Below, one piece after another: positions 1 through 8,548 of a stretch of DNA of 36,484 bases. The translations under genes were made by a program, and so were the position numbers. Source of the stretch: an uncultured Prevotella sp. (lineage in GTDB: Bacteria > Bacteroidota > Bacteroidia > Bacteroidales > Bacteroidaceae); the NCBI GenBank assembly GCA_900551055.1, contig URUK01000026.1:1-36484 (forward strand). Reading direction: 5' to 3'. The notes under the pieces were generated by a model. That model was not told the origin of the DNA, searched no databases, and saw only the letters and a program-made list of their open reading frames with translations. The stretch's first letter is position 1; the number at the start of each line of letters is the position of its first letter.

Positions 1-187
1 AGAAACTTATAACTGAATCCTGTTTCCATTTACACAAAATTTTGGACAGTGTCATTTTTTCCTTGACATCATGCCACAGACACGCCCCAACCGTAAAATA
101 TGACACCTGAAACGCTGCGACGGCAGGCTATAAATGCAAAGATGGACACAGCCTCCATGTGGATGTAACCGGGCTTAACGGAACAAT

Positions 188-226
188 AAAAAGACGCGCC
201 GTTCATAATGAACGGCGCGTCTTTTT
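188..226 (-). terminator. Rho-independent terminator of the TonB operon
   Basis: A perfect 18-bp inverted repeat (188-205 and 209-226) with a 3-nt loop sits 20 nt beyond the stop codon of the TPR gene. Its stem carries A5 on one side and T5 on the other, so on the minus strand it reads as a GC-rich hairpin followed by a U tract. It could also stop transcription from the left. Bases 1-187 show no gene that I can support. Confidence 0.9.
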
Positions 227-246
227 ATTACTTTACGCAACCAATA

Positions 247-1671
247 TTATTGCAGAACGCTCAAAGCCTGCGTTGCAGTCGGGTTCTGCGGGTCGATGGC
301 GATTATCTTCTCGTAATATGTCTTGGCTGTGGCGTTGTCCTCCTTCACGATGTAATAATAGCCAAGATAGAGGTAAGGCTCGATAAGGAGCTTGGGATTG
401 TCGGCATGCTCAGCCTGTGCCAACTGTACATACTCCTCATAGTAAGGCTTTGCAAGACCTTGTGTTGTCTCCGGATCGAGCTGCGAATTGACACGGGCAC
501 GCATCATTGTAGCGTAAAGCTTATTGCCCGGTGACTCGGAAGCTACCTTGCCGTAAATCTCGTCGGCTTTCTTCAAAGCGTTAACCTTGTCGGCATTGAG
601 TGTGTCGATGGATGCAGCCTGCCGCATGTACAACTGTGCAAGACCGTCAAGGTCGGGCACTGACGGCTTCTCAATCTTGCCCAGGTATTCGTCATAAAAA
701 GCGAGACCGTTCGTAAAGTCGCCCTTGGCGATATAGGCATCAGACAGCTGTTTGCGCACATCGTTCAGTTTGGCGTCCATCTCCAACGCCTTCTTGAACT
801 TCTCGATAGCCTGGTCGTATGCACTGTCTCCCATCAAGGCATAACCATAATACTGGTAGTCACGTGCAGAAATCTTGGCACTGTCAGACTTGTTGAAAAG
901 CGCATCGGCATACTTCAAGGCATTCTTATAGTCCTTAAGGTCTGTGTAGTTATAGAACGTTATACGGTTCATGGCCGCACTGCGCGGATTTTTGTTCACA
1001 CCGAACAACGACACCTCAAGGCTCTTCTGCGAATTTGCAAGAAGAAGCTCCGCCGTAGCATATTCGGTAAGGTAATTTTCCTTCAACTGGTTCTTGTCAA
1101 CCTTTGCATAATACTCTGCGGCCTGCTCTAATTTGTTGGCTCCATAGAAGAAGTGAGCGGCCTCGGCATCAACCGGGTAAGAAGGGTCGACAGCGCGCAG
1201 TTCCTCAAGCTTTGCAACAGCACCCTCCGGGTCAACCTTGCGGTAAACGGAAGCGTACTTGATGTAACCTGTAGGATTTGTGGGGTCGAAGTGTATTGCC
1301 TGATTGTAATAGCTTGCGGCTCCACCTCCCTCATTGCTGCTCATCGCCGCGAGGTCGCCAAGAAGGATGGATGCAATAGCCTTGCCCTTGTTGTCCTTTC
1401 CACGCTCTATGGCCATGTTGGCATACTCACGCGCCGAAACTGTGTCCCTTATTTCCAAAAAAGCACGACCCAGCCCGGCCAAAGCCTCAGCGTTCTTCTT
1501 GTTCTCTTTTACAAAATCCTTCACCTGGTCTTCAACTGCTTCAGGATTTGACTTGTTGCTTGCTATCAACTTTGTGATGGCATCTACTTGTGACTTAACA
1601 TCTTGAGCCACAGACGGAGCTGATACAACTGTCATCAAAGCTCCTGCTAAAAAATATTTAATTGCTTTCAT
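247..1671 (-). CDS. Periplasmic tetratricopeptide-repeat protein of the TonB operon
   Basis: The protein has about 474 residues and begins with a Sec signal peptide (MKAIKYFLAGALMTVVSAPSVAQD, given here only as a landmark split: MKAIKYFLAG then ALMTVVSAPSVAQD). The rest is a chain of helical TPR units from about residue 30 to the C-terminus, with typical A-x-x-x-Y/F-x-x-A/P spacing. A TTG six bases upstream could extend it by two residues, but the ATG at 1671 fits the signal peptide better. It is the last gene of the exbB-exbD-exbD-tonB-PstS-like-TPR operon and is followed by a strong terminator. In Bacteroidota such TPR proteins commonly close this operon; a scaffold role in the periplasm near TonB is inferred from position. 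No enzymatic motif is visible. Confidence 0.9.
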   Translation of the reverse strand: MKAIKYFLAGALMTVVSAPSVAQDVKSQVDAITKLIASNKSNPEAVEDQVKDFVKENKKNAEALAGLGRAFLEIRDTVSAREYANMAIERGKDNKGKAIASILLGDLAAMSSNEGGGAASYYNQAIHFDPTNPTGYIKYASVYRKVDPEGAVAKLEELRAVDPSYPVDAEAAHFFYGANKLEQAAEYYAKVDKNQLKENYLTEYATAELLLANSQKSLEVSLFGVNKNPRSAAMNRITFYNYTDLKDYKNALKYADALFNKSDSAKISARDYQYYGYALMGDSAYDQAIEKFKKALEMDAKLNDVRKQLSDAYIAKGDFTNGLAFYDEYLGKIEKPSVPDLDGLAQLYMRQAASIDTLNADKVNALKKADEIYGKVASESPGNKLYATMMRARVNSQLDPETTQGLAKPYYEEYVQLAQAEHADNPKLLIEPYLYLGYYYIVKEDNATAKTYYEKIIAIDPQNPTATQALSVLQ

Positions 1672-1792
1672 AATCAAAATGTTTTACAAACAATCATTTA
1701 TAAACCAATATCAAACTAAAACCTTATACACCATAAAACTCCATCAAGGCATTGCAACCTCTATCTTTAAGACCGCATAAACACACTAAAGT

Positions 1793-2752
1793 TTAATCAT
1801 CGGTCACATTGACTGTCCTGACCGTTATGTCGCCACGCATGGGCAACAAACCCGACCTGAAAATTATCAACTGCCCCTTGGGACTTTCTATAAAATGGGC
1901 AAATCCCCACGGCAGACCGTGTATGGGGTCGTTGAGCAACGCATATATAGTTCTCACCAACGGATAACGTCCGTCGAGCAAGTATGCCTGGTAAGGCTTC
2001 CAGCTGTTCATATAAGTCGCTGAGTCCATACGGCTTACCGACATTACTGTTATGTTCTTCTTGAATGTGGTGTTAGTGGTGTCACGCTTGTCATTCAACC
2101 AGTTTGAGCCTATTATGCCTATGGCATTGGGAGTCTTCTCTACATAATCTACAACTTCCTTGCTCGTCATTGCCGCCACAATGTTAGGACTGTTGATTGG
2201 CTTGCCACCAAGCAACGAATCCACACAGAAATGAACCGCGCTTGACTTTTTGTTGTCAAAAACCACTAATATGTCACCTCGCTTCGACCCTGGAACAATG
2301 TCGCCCCATGTCTTCGCCTGCCCGTTAAGCACACGCTTTATATCTTTCACGGAAATACACGAGTCGGTATTTTCCCGATTGATAATAAGCGACAGCCCGT
2401 CATAAGCCAACGGTATGGCCACAGGCAGATAATTACGGGCCTTTAGATTTTCAAGCTCCTCTTTCGTGAAGTTCCTTGAAGTTATGGCGAGCTGTATGCT
2501 GTCTGTCATAAGCATATTGACCGCATCAAGCTCGTTCGTATAAATCGGAGTCAGCTTCGCCTCACGATAAATACTCTCAAACACTTGTATCTGTTCGTCA
2601 ATAATAGGGCTAAAACTTTCGTCAGAAGCGAAAGAAATCGCTCCTGACGAATAAGTGTCTGTCCTACCGCTCTTGGACTTGTTGGCACAAGCCGAAACAA
2701 GCCCAAAGAGCAGTGTAAATCCTACAAAACCGTAGAATAGTTCTCTTCTCAT
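1793..2752 (-). CDS. PstS-like phosphate-binding-type lipoprotein
   Basis: This is a 319-residue protein with an N-terminal hydrophobic segment and a lipobox (L-V-S-A-C, Cys22), so it is probably a lipoprotein. The mature part resembles the PstS/PBP-like type II solute-binding fold: an early 'GAISFASDESFSP' strand-loop, a 'LAITSRNFT' segment, 'VAIPLAYDGLSLIIN', and a hinge region around 'NAIGIIGSNWL'. The residues after Cys22 (ANKSKSG) are not acidic, so it lacks the usual Bacteroidota surface-export signal and probably faces the periplasm. It lies 14 nt after tonB and no PstABC permease genes are nearby. That suggests a role coupled to TonB rather than classical phosphate uptake. The ligand is unknown and need not be phosphate. 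Confidence 0.85.
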   Translation of the reverse strand: MRRELFYGFVGFTLLFGLVSACANKSKSGRTDTYSSGAISFASDESFSPIIDEQIQVFESIYREAKLTPIYTNELDAVNMLMTDSIQLAITSRNFTKEELENLKARNYLPVAIPLAYDGLSLIINRENTDSCISVKDIKRVLNGQAKTWGDIVPGSKRGDILVVFDNKKSSAVHFCVDSLLGGKPINSPNIVAAMTSKEVVDYVEKTPNAIGIIGSNWLNDKRDTTNTTFKKNITVMSVSRMDSATYMNSWKPYQAYLLDGRYPLVRTIYALLNDPIHGLPWGFAHFIESPKGQLIIFRSGLLPMRGDITVRTVNVTDD

Positions 2753-2766
2753 TTATTATGCTTTAA

Positions 2767-3591
2767 TTACTGCAATTTGAAAGTTACCGGCAATGTGTAC
2801 CTCACATTCACAGTAGTACCGTTCTGCTTACCCGGAGTCCAATTAGGCATATTGCTTACAACGCGGACTGCCTCCTTGTCCAATGACGGGTCAACACCAC
2901 GAGCCACTCTGACATCAGAGATAGAACCAGTCTTGCTAACGACAAACTGAACGATGACACGTCCCTCAATGCCGTTCTCCGCCGCGATTACAGGGTATTT
3001 GATGTTATCTCTCAACCACTGCATCAAAGCGCCTTGGCCACCCGGGAATGAAGGCTGCTCCTCGACAACGTCGAAGACCTTGTTGTCCTCCTTCGGGGGT
3101 TCGGGCTGAGCGATTTCCTCCTTTGCCTTAAGAACTTCACCGCCTACTTCATCGTTACCTTGAACGTTGAAAGCACCGATGGTTGTCTTAGTCTTCATGA
3201 GTTCGTCCTGGTTCTTCATCTCGTCTTCAGGTCTCACTTCCTCATCTTTCTTGATGACTGGTGCCGTAAACTTAATCGAGCTTTTCACTCTCTCTACCGG
3301 CTTAGGCTGCTCAATCTTGACAGGAGCCTTCTTCTCAACCTTCGCCTCCTTTTTCGTCTGGATTGACGAAAGCTCAACGGCAGTTGTGATGGCAACTTTC
3401 TGATTGGCCTGGATTACATTCTTAATCGCTATGGCAGAGAATATGACAACAGCAGCAATAAGCACGATTAGGATTGACCATATGTTGCGCTTGCCAGTAC
3501 TCTTGCGGAGCCTATATGCACCGTAAGACTGGTTTCTGCCTTCAAACACAAGGTCACACCATGCATTAGATATTAAATCTACTTTTGACAT
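2767..3591 (-). CDS. tonB: TonB energy-transducing protein
   Basis: The 274-residue protein has a short cytoplasmic N-terminus with the Bacteroidota-type 'FEGRNQSYGAYRLR' motif, one membrane segment (about residues 38-60), and a Lys/Pro/Glu-rich periplasmic linker (about 80-165). It ends in a TonB C-terminal domain (about 180-274) with 'YPVIAAENGIEGRVIVQF' and 'WTPGKQNG'. TonB carries proton-motive-force energy from ExbB/ExbD to outer-membrane TonB-dependent transporters. It follows the second exbD after 39 nt, within one operon. The 'GRNQSYGAYRLR' N-terminus is the form found in Bacteroidota TonB proteins that start directly at the membrane. Confidence is high for family; which SusC-like or siderophore receptors it serves cannot be told from this window. 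Confidence 0.95.
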   Translation of the reverse strand: MSKVDLISNAWCDLVFEGRNQSYGAYRLRKSTGKRNIWSILIVLIAAVVIFSAIAIKNVIQANQKVAITTAVELSSIQTKKEAKVEKKAPVKIEQPKPVERVKSSIKFTAPVIKKDEEVRPEDEMKNQDELMKTKTTIGAFNVQGNDEVGGEVLKAKEEIAQPEPPKEDNKVFDVVEEQPSFPGGQGALMQWLRDNIKYPVIAAENGIEGRVIVQFVVSKTGSISDVRVARGVDPSLDKEAVRVVSNMPNWTPGKQNGTTVNVRYTLPVTFKLQ

Positions 3592-3630
3592 TGTATCTAC
3601 ATTTTAAATGTTAACCACCGACAAATACCG

Positions 3631-4284
3631 TCAGTTGAAGCGCACTCCCCTCTTTGTAAGGAGCGTCTTGTCTTCTGGAGTAATGTTGTCGATGACATAC
3701 TTACCTATACTGCAAATCTGCATCTCGTCCAGAGCGTCAACCAAATTCTTATAAGAAGCATCGTCAGTTGCCTTGATGATGATTGTCAACGTAGGAATTT
3801 TCTGCCCGTTGACATTACCATCCTTCAGCTTGTCAAGCTCCTTATTATAAATAGAATCAGGATACTTTGCCGGGTCTTTCAGCTTCTTGGCGTCAAGATC
3901 TGCCTTGGCCTTCAATATCGCGGCAACAGGAATAGTACCGTCTTCAGTGACATGATTGATGAGCACGCTGCGAATTCCGTCCTTTCCCCACGTTGTTTCT
4001 TTGATACATGAAGGGTCGTCGTAATTCGGAAGACCTGCGATATAATAAATCTTATCATTTCCGGCTACATAGATAGTGATTGTCTGTGAAGCCTTTGTTG
4101 CGGTCTTGTCCTCTTCTTGAACATTCTTATCGTTACTCGGCATGGTCAAGAGCATGGCCTGTGGCTTGCTCAAGGACGTACACAACATGAAGAACGTGAT
4201 AAGAAGCATCATCATGTCCACCATAGGCGTGAAGTCCACGCGGAGGTCGATTTTCTTCTGTCTACTTGCTTTCTTTTTTGCCAT
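3631..4284 (-). CDS. exbD: ExbD/TolR-family proton-channel subunit (second copy)
   Basis: The protein has 217 residues. The N-terminal 'VDFTPMVDMMMLLITFFML' segment (about 16-35) holds the membrane helix and the conserved aspartate (Asp23) that carries protons in ExbD/TolR. The periplasmic part is long (about 37-217), larger than the ~140-residue E. coli ExbD, with an insertion rich in Lys/Asp around residues 100-150. It starts 3 nt after the preceding exbD stops, a spacing that implies translational coupling. The two ExbD paralogues differ strongly outside the membrane helix, so they probably form a mixed ExbD pair inside the ExbB pentamer rather than being interchangeable copies; that is inference. 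Confidence 0.93.
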   Translation of the reverse strand: MAKKKASRQKKIDLRVDFTPMVDMMMLLITFFMLCTSLSKPQAMLLTMPSNDKNVQEEDKTATKASQTITIYVAGNDKIYYIAGLPNYDDPSCIKETTWGKDGIRSVLINHVTEDGTIPVAAILKAKADLDAKKLKDPAKYPDSIYNKELDKLKDGNVNGQKIPTLTIIIKATDDASYKNLVDALDEMQICSIGKYVIDNITPEDKTLLTKRGVRFN

Positions 4285-4287
4285 GTC

Positions 4288-4899
4288 TTAGTCCTCCACC
4301 TTTTTATAAGAAGTGATAAGCTCGTAACGGTTCTGGTCCATGTCCTGAAGTTCAGACATCACTTTCTTGATAACCTTGTAAGGTGTATCAGAATCGGCCT
4401 TGATGGCCAGCTTCATGTCCGAATTAGCATCAGTAACAGCCTTTACCCAAAGCTGGAACTCGCTCATGCCACCGTCGATACTGTCTGTAGGCACACCCCT
4501 GTCCTGCTGAAACGCATTCATCTGTGAAGACTCCTGGCTAAGGAATGCGGCCATATCATCCATTGACACACCTATGTTCGTGGCACTGCGCACATTCTTC
4601 ATCTGTGTCCCGTTCAGGCTTACTCCGAACTGGTCAGCCATAGTTCCAAGAGCTGTCTCCATGTCACCAGGCTTGTCCCAGCCCAAGAACACCTTACCCT
4701 TTTTGTCTATAAGGATAGTCAGGACATTCTTGTCTGTGACCTTGACCTCCGACACCGAGCCTGGCGTATTGACCTTCACCGCCTCGTTCTTTACGAATGT
4801 TGATGTCAACATGAAGAACGTAAGCAGCAAGACCATCACGTCGCTCATCGGGGTCATGTCGATCCAGATGGACTGTCTCTTAATTTTTACTTTACCCAT
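4288..4899 (-). CDS. exbD: ExbD/TolR-family proton-channel subunit (first copy)
   Basis: The protein has 203 residues. The N-terminal 'WIDMTPMSDVMVLLLTFFML' stretch (about 12-31) contains the membrane helix and the conserved Asp20 of ExbD/TolR. A periplasmic domain follows, with a closing region 'LAIKADSDTPYKVIKKVM' similar to the ExbD peptidoglycan-binding/dimer fold. It lies 29 nt after exbB and 3 nt before the second exbD. It works with ExbB in the inner membrane to use the proton gradient for TonB. A start at 4899 gives the usual short cytoplasmic lead of about 12 residues. Confidence 0.94.
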   Translation of the reverse strand: MGKVKIKRQSIWIDMTPMSDVMVLLLTFFMLTSTFVKNEAVKVNTPGSVSEVKVTDKNVLTILIDKKGKVFLGWDKPGDMETALGTMADQFGVSLNGTQMKNVRSATNIGVSMDDMAAFLSQESSQMNAFQQDRGVPTDSIDGGMSEFQLWVKAVTDANSDMKLAIKADSDTPYKVIKKVMSELQDMDQNRYELITSYKKVED

Positions 4900-4928
4900 A
4901 GTAATTAAAATTTAAAGGGTTAGTAAAA

Positions 4929-5759
4929 TTAAGCTTCGTCCGTGTGATTGGCTTCGTATGTCTGAGCAATAGAATAACCAACCTCATCGAGTGCGTATGT
5001 CAGCTTGTCGATCTTATTAGTGAATGTGTTATAAGCAATAACCGAGCACCAAGAAGTCAAAATACCGAACGCGGTGTTAATCAACGCCTCAGAAATACCA
5101 GTAGAAAGGGCGAGAGAGTCGCCACCGCCACCAGCTGCCAAAGCCTGGAATGAACGGATCATACCGATGACAGTTCCGAGAAGTCCGGTAAGCGTACCAA
5201 GCGTAACGATAGTTGCAAGAATCGGAAGATTCATCTGGAGAGTAGGCATTTCAAGCTGTGTAGCCTCTTCGTGAGCCTGCTGTATCTTTGCCACCTTCTG
5301 TGCCTTCTTCAATCCGGGAGCTGTTTCCATCTCCTTGTAAGCGCGGAGAGAAGCAGAAACGACATTTGCAACTGAACCTCTCTGCTTGTCGCAAATAGAC
5401 TGAGCTGCAGCGAAGTCGCCCTTGCTTACGGCTGCCTTTACATTCAGAACGAACTTAGCCAAAGAGCCTTTGCCGAAAGCGGTGCGGAGAGCCAGCCAAC
5501 GCTCGATGCTCAAAGCAATGACAGTAAGCAAAAGAGTCTGGATGATAGGAACGATCACACCACCCTTGTAAATTGTTCCGAGAAGGTTTGTCGGATGACC
5601 GGCCGGATCGTTGCCTGCGAAGTTAGAAGGATTGCCGAGCAATAAGGTGTATATGCAAATCGCTATGATAAGACATACAACAATAACCCAAATCGCTGCT
5701 CTAATTCCCTGGAAGCCCTGATTTTTCTTAGGGCTCACTGCCTTTTGTGTAGTTGCCAT
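4929..5759 (-). CDS. exbB: ExbB/TolQ/MotA-family proton-channel protein
   Basis: The 276-residue protein has a Lys-rich N-terminus, a first hydrophobic helix (about 22-42), a second (about 68-90), a cytoplasmic helical domain (about 95-170), and the two conserved long helices of the MotA/TolQ/ExbB domain (about 178-250). These hold 'GTLTGLLGTVIGMIRSF' and 'GISEALINTAFGI', the family's signature segments. It is the first gene of the six-gene TonB operon. ExbB forms the pentameric channel scaffold around ExbD. A candidate minus-strand -7 box lies about 110 nt upstream. Confidence 0.95.
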   Translation of the reverse strand: MATTQKAVSPKKNQGFQGIRAAIWVIVVCLIIAICIYTLLLGNPSNFAGNDPAGHPTNLLGTIYKGGVIVPIIQTLLLTVIALSIERWLALRTAFGKGSLAKFVLNVKAAVSKGDFAAAQSICDKQRGSVANVVSASLRAYKEMETAPGLKKAQKVAKIQQAHEEATQLEMPTLQMNLPILATIVTLGTLTGLLGTVIGMIRSFQALAAGGGGDSLALSTGISEALINTAFGILTSWCSVIAYNTFTNKIDKLTYALDEVGYSIAQTYEANHTDEA

Positions 5760-5866
5760 AATTTTAATTTAATTTGTTAGTTAATTATTAAGTTATAAAG
5801 TTTCGATTTAATGTTAATAGTCTGTCTGTTTTTCCAGTAAAAGGCTGTCATGTATAAACAAGCACA

Positions 5867-5874
5867 CAAAGATA
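5867..5874 (-). promoter_or_regulatory. Weak candidate -7 box for the TonB operon
   Basis: The minus strand reads TATCTTTG here, which fits the Bacteroidota TAnnTTTG pattern. The nearest TTTG elements upstream are 16 and 25 nt away, neither at the usual ~19-21 spacing, so this is only a candidate. Confidence 0.35.
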
Positions 5875-5979
5875 ACCATATTACAAAAAACAAAGGCATC
5901 AAATCCAATGTTTTTAACAATGTTTTTGACTTTTATTAATATCTTTTCGTTACTTGTTTTTCCATGCAACCTAAAAACA

Positions 5980-7173
5980 TTACTTCAACTTCGCCAACGC
6001 GGCCTTCACACGCGACATTGCTTCACGTATGTTGTCGTCACTGGTTGCATAGCTTATACGAAAACATTCCGGGTCGCCGAAAGCGTCACCTGCAACCGTG
6101 GCAACATGACCGACCTCAAGCAAATACAATGCGAAATCGGTAGAATTGCATATTGTACGCGAGCCATCGCCTTTACCAAAGAAACTGCTGCACTTCGGGA
6201 ATACATAGAAAGCTCCTTCCGGCTCATTCACTTCCAAACCAGGAATGTCTTTAATAAGGCTTACTATCAAATCGCGGCGGCGTTCGAAAGCCTTTCGCAT
6301 TGTCTCAACGCACTCCTGCGAAGCAGTATAGGCTGCAACTGCGGCCTTTTGGCTTATCGAGCTCGGACCGCTTGTATACTGTCCCTGCAGTTTGTTGCAT
6401 CCTTTGACTATCCATTCAGGCGCAGCAATGAAGCCGATGCGCCAGCCTGTCATGGCATAAGCCTTCGACACGCCGTTGACAACAATAGTGCGTTCTTTCA
6501 TTCCTGGAACACTCGCAATGCTGTTGTGCCGCCCTATATAATTAATGTGCTCGTATATCTCATCTGCAATGACAAACAAATCATCGTGGCGCTTTATCAC
6601 TTCGGCAAGTTTCTCCAGTTCGGCTTCAGAGTAGACGCTGCCAGTAGGATTGCTCGGCGAGCAAAGTATCAGCATACGCGTCTTCGGAGTTATGGCAGCC
6701 TCAAGCTGTTCCGGAGTCATCTTGAAATTCTGCGCGAAACCGGTTTCTACAATCACGGGCACGCCTCCGGCCAGCTTGACCATCTGCGGATAGCTTACCC
6801 AATAAGGAGCCGGGATTATGACCTCCTCGCCATCATTGACCAATGCCATAACCGCATTGCAAACACTTTGCTTTGCTCCATTTGACACCAGCACCTCGTT
6901 AACCGAGTATTCGAGGCCGTTCTCATTTTTCAACTTTGCAACGATGGCCTCGCGCAAATCCATGTATCCAGGCACGGGAGAATACCTTGAATAGTTGTCG
7001 TCAATAGCTTTCTTGGCGGCAACTTTTATGTGCTCAGGGGTGTTGAAATCCGGTTCGCCGACACTCATGTTGATGACATCGATGCCTTGAGCCTTCATCT
7101 CGTTGCTTTTCTGCGACATAGCAAGAGTGGCCGAAGGAGCCAAACGATTAAGACGGTCTGATAATTGTGCCAT
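5980..7173 (-). CDS. aspC: Class I pyridoxal-phosphate aminotransferase (aspartate aminotransferase type)
   Basis: The 397-residue protein has the fold-type I aminotransferase motifs in order: 'GEPDF' (39-43), 'NPTG' (175-178), 'DEIYE' (204-208; Asp204 to the pyridine N, Tyr207) and 'GVSKAYAMTGWRIG' with the Schiff-base Lys237. It is of the Ib type common in Bacteroidota and most likely transfers amino groups between aspartate and 2-oxoglutarate; related enzymes use other amino acids, so the substrate is not certain. The open frame extends to a TTG at 7197, but the ATG at 7173 gives the family N-terminus (MAQLSDRL) and lies just after a good -7 box, which makes it the likely start. It appears to be transcribed alone. 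Confidence 0.93.
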   Translation of the reverse strand: MAQLSDRLNRLAPSATLAMSQKSNEMKAQGIDVINMSVGEPDFNTPEHIKVAAKKAIDDNYSRYSPVPGYMDLREAIVAKLKNENGLEYSVNEVLVSNGAKQSVCNAVMALVNDGEEVIIPAPYWVSYPQMVKLAGGVPVIVETGFAQNFKMTPEQLEAAITPKTRMLILCSPSNPTGSVYSEAELEKLAEVIKRHDDLFVIADEIYEHINYIGRHNSIASVPGMKERTIVVNGVSKAYAMTGWRIGFIAAPEWIVKGCNKLQGQYTSGPSSISQKAAVAAYTASQECVETMRKAFERRRDLIVSLIKDIPGLEVNEPEGAFYVFPKCSSFFGKGDGSRTICNSTDFALYLLEVGHVATVAGDAFGDPECFRISYATSDDNIREAMSRVKAALAKLK

Positions 7174-7194
7174 AATAAATATTGATTTGCCTTG

Positions 7195-7226
7195 CAAAAT
7201 TAAATAAATTATTCGTTTTACGGAAA
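7195..7226 (-). promoter_or_regulatory. Promoter of the aminotransferase gene
   Basis: On the minus strand, TAATTTTG (7202-7195) matches the -7 consensus TAnnTTTG, with a TTTC at 7226-7223 twenty bases upstream as a weak -33 box. Transcription would begin about 15 nt before the ATG at 7173. This also argues against the TTG start at 7197, which lies inside the box. Confidence 0.65.
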
Positions 7227-7294
7227 TAAAAGAAGTGATATTTTCATGTCAAAAACAAAAAAAATATATACATTCTGACAACCTTACCTACGCA

Positions 7295-8503
7295 TTACAA
7301 ATGCAATGTATGCCCCATGCGGTCTTTTTTTGTCTTAAGGTACTTATAGTCATACTCGTTTGGAGTTATTTCTATCGGTACATTCTCGACGATTTCAAGG
7401 CCGTATGCCTCCAGCCCCACACGCTTTGTCGGGTTGTTCGTCATAAGCCTCATCTTGTGTACGCCAAGATGCCGGAGCATCTGCGCGCCGCATCCGTAAT
7501 CACGTTCGTCGGGCTTGAAACCGAGGTGCACGTTCGCATCCACCGTGTCATAACCTTCTTCCTGCAACTTGTATGCTTCTATCTTGTTCATAAGTCCGAT
7601 GCCGCGTCCTTCCTGCTGCATGTATATCAGCACGCCCTTGCCTTCCTTCTCTATCATCTGCATGGCTTTGTGGAGCTGTTGCCCACAGTCACAACGCTTG
7701 CTGCCGAGGATGTCACCGGTAGCACACGACGAATGCACACGCACAAGTATAGGCTCGTATTCCTTCCATTCGCCCTTTATCAAAGCCATGTGTTCAAGGC
7801 CGCTGCTTGTCTGGCGGAATGGTATAAGCTTGAAATGACCGTACTCGGTAGGCATGTCCACGGTCTGCCCAACAGTTATCAGCGACTCACGCTGCAGCCT
7901 GTAAGCAATGAGGTCTTTTATCGATATAACCTTAAGTCCATACTCCGCGGCAAATTCTAACAGCTGCGGCAGACGCGCCATCGTGCCGTCATCGTTCATT
8001 ATTTCCATCAAAGCCCCGGCCGGATAAAGGCCAGCCAGCTTACAGAGGTCTATCGCAGCCTCTGTATGTCCGCTGCGCCTAAGCACTCCGTTGTCCTGTG
8101 CATAGAGTGGGTTTATGTGTCCCGGACGGCCAAATGTTTTCGGAGTTGAAGCCGGGTCGGCAAGGGCTTTGATTGTTTCGGCCCTGTCATGGGCCGAGAC
8201 TCCAGTCGTGCAGCCTTCGAGTTTGTCTATTGTAACAGTAAAAGGCGTACCGAGCACCGACGTGTTCTCTGCCACCTGGCGCGGCAGGTCAAGCTCGTCA
8301 CACCGGCTCAACGTTATCGGTGCGCACAGCACTCCACGCGCATGCTTAAGCATGAAATTCACCTTCTCGGCGGTAATCTTTTCAGCCGCGACAATAAGGT
8401 CGCCTTCATTTTCCCTGTCCTCATCGTCCACAACTATCACGAACTTCCCCTCCTTGAAGTCGGCCAAAGCCTCTTCCACCGTATTTATTTTCAAGTTTCC
8501 CAT
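7295..8503 (-). CDS. ribBA: Bifunctional 3,4-dihydroxy-2-butanone-4-phosphate synthase / GTP cyclohydrolase II
   Basis: The 402-residue fusion protein makes both precursors of riboflavin. The RibB domain (about 1-200) has 'DDEDRENEGDL' (26-36), which binds Mg and ribulose 5-phosphate, and 'GHTEAAIDL' (145-153). The RibA domain (about 205-400) has the zinc cysteines Cys260, Cys271 and Cys273 in 'CATGDILGSKRCDCG', the 'QQEGRGIGL' loop (296-304), and 'MTNNPTKRVGLEAYG' near the end. All expected metal ligands are present, so both activities are likely intact. The gene follows the LptF/G-type permease after 45 AT-rich nt on the same strand and may be cotranscribed with it. This pairing has no obvious functional logic. 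Confidence 0.97.
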   Translation of the reverse strand: MGNLKINTVEEALADFKEGKFVIVVDDEDRENEGDLIVAAEKITAEKVNFMLKHARGVLCAPITLSRCDELDLPRQVAENTSVLGTPFTVTIDKLEGCTTGVSAHDRAETIKALADPASTPKTFGRPGHINPLYAQDNGVLRRSGHTEAAIDLCKLAGLYPAGALMEIMNDDGTMARLPQLLEFAAEYGLKVISIKDLIAYRLQRESLITVGQTVDMPTEYGHFKLIPFRQTSSGLEHMALIKGEWKEYEPILVRVHSSCATGDILGSKRCDCGQQLHKAMQMIEKEGKGVLIYMQQEGRGIGLMNKIEAYKLQEEGYDTVDANVHLGFKPDERDYGCGAQMLRHLGVHKMRLMTNNPTKRVGLEAYGLEIVENVPIEITPNEYDYKYLKTKKDRMGHTLHL

Positions 8504-8548
8504 ATTGTTTTACACCTATTTATATATAATTTATATATAAGCCAGGCA

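Noticed and set aside
1..187. Possible promoter or gene end at the left edge.
   Set aside because: No TAnnTTTG box with a -33 element and no open frame with a plausible product is visible there.
5908..6885. A 325-codon plus-strand frame opposite the aminotransferase gene.
   Set aside because: It is the reverse-frame shadow of a gene with all catalytic motifs; the composition is odd and no domain is visible.
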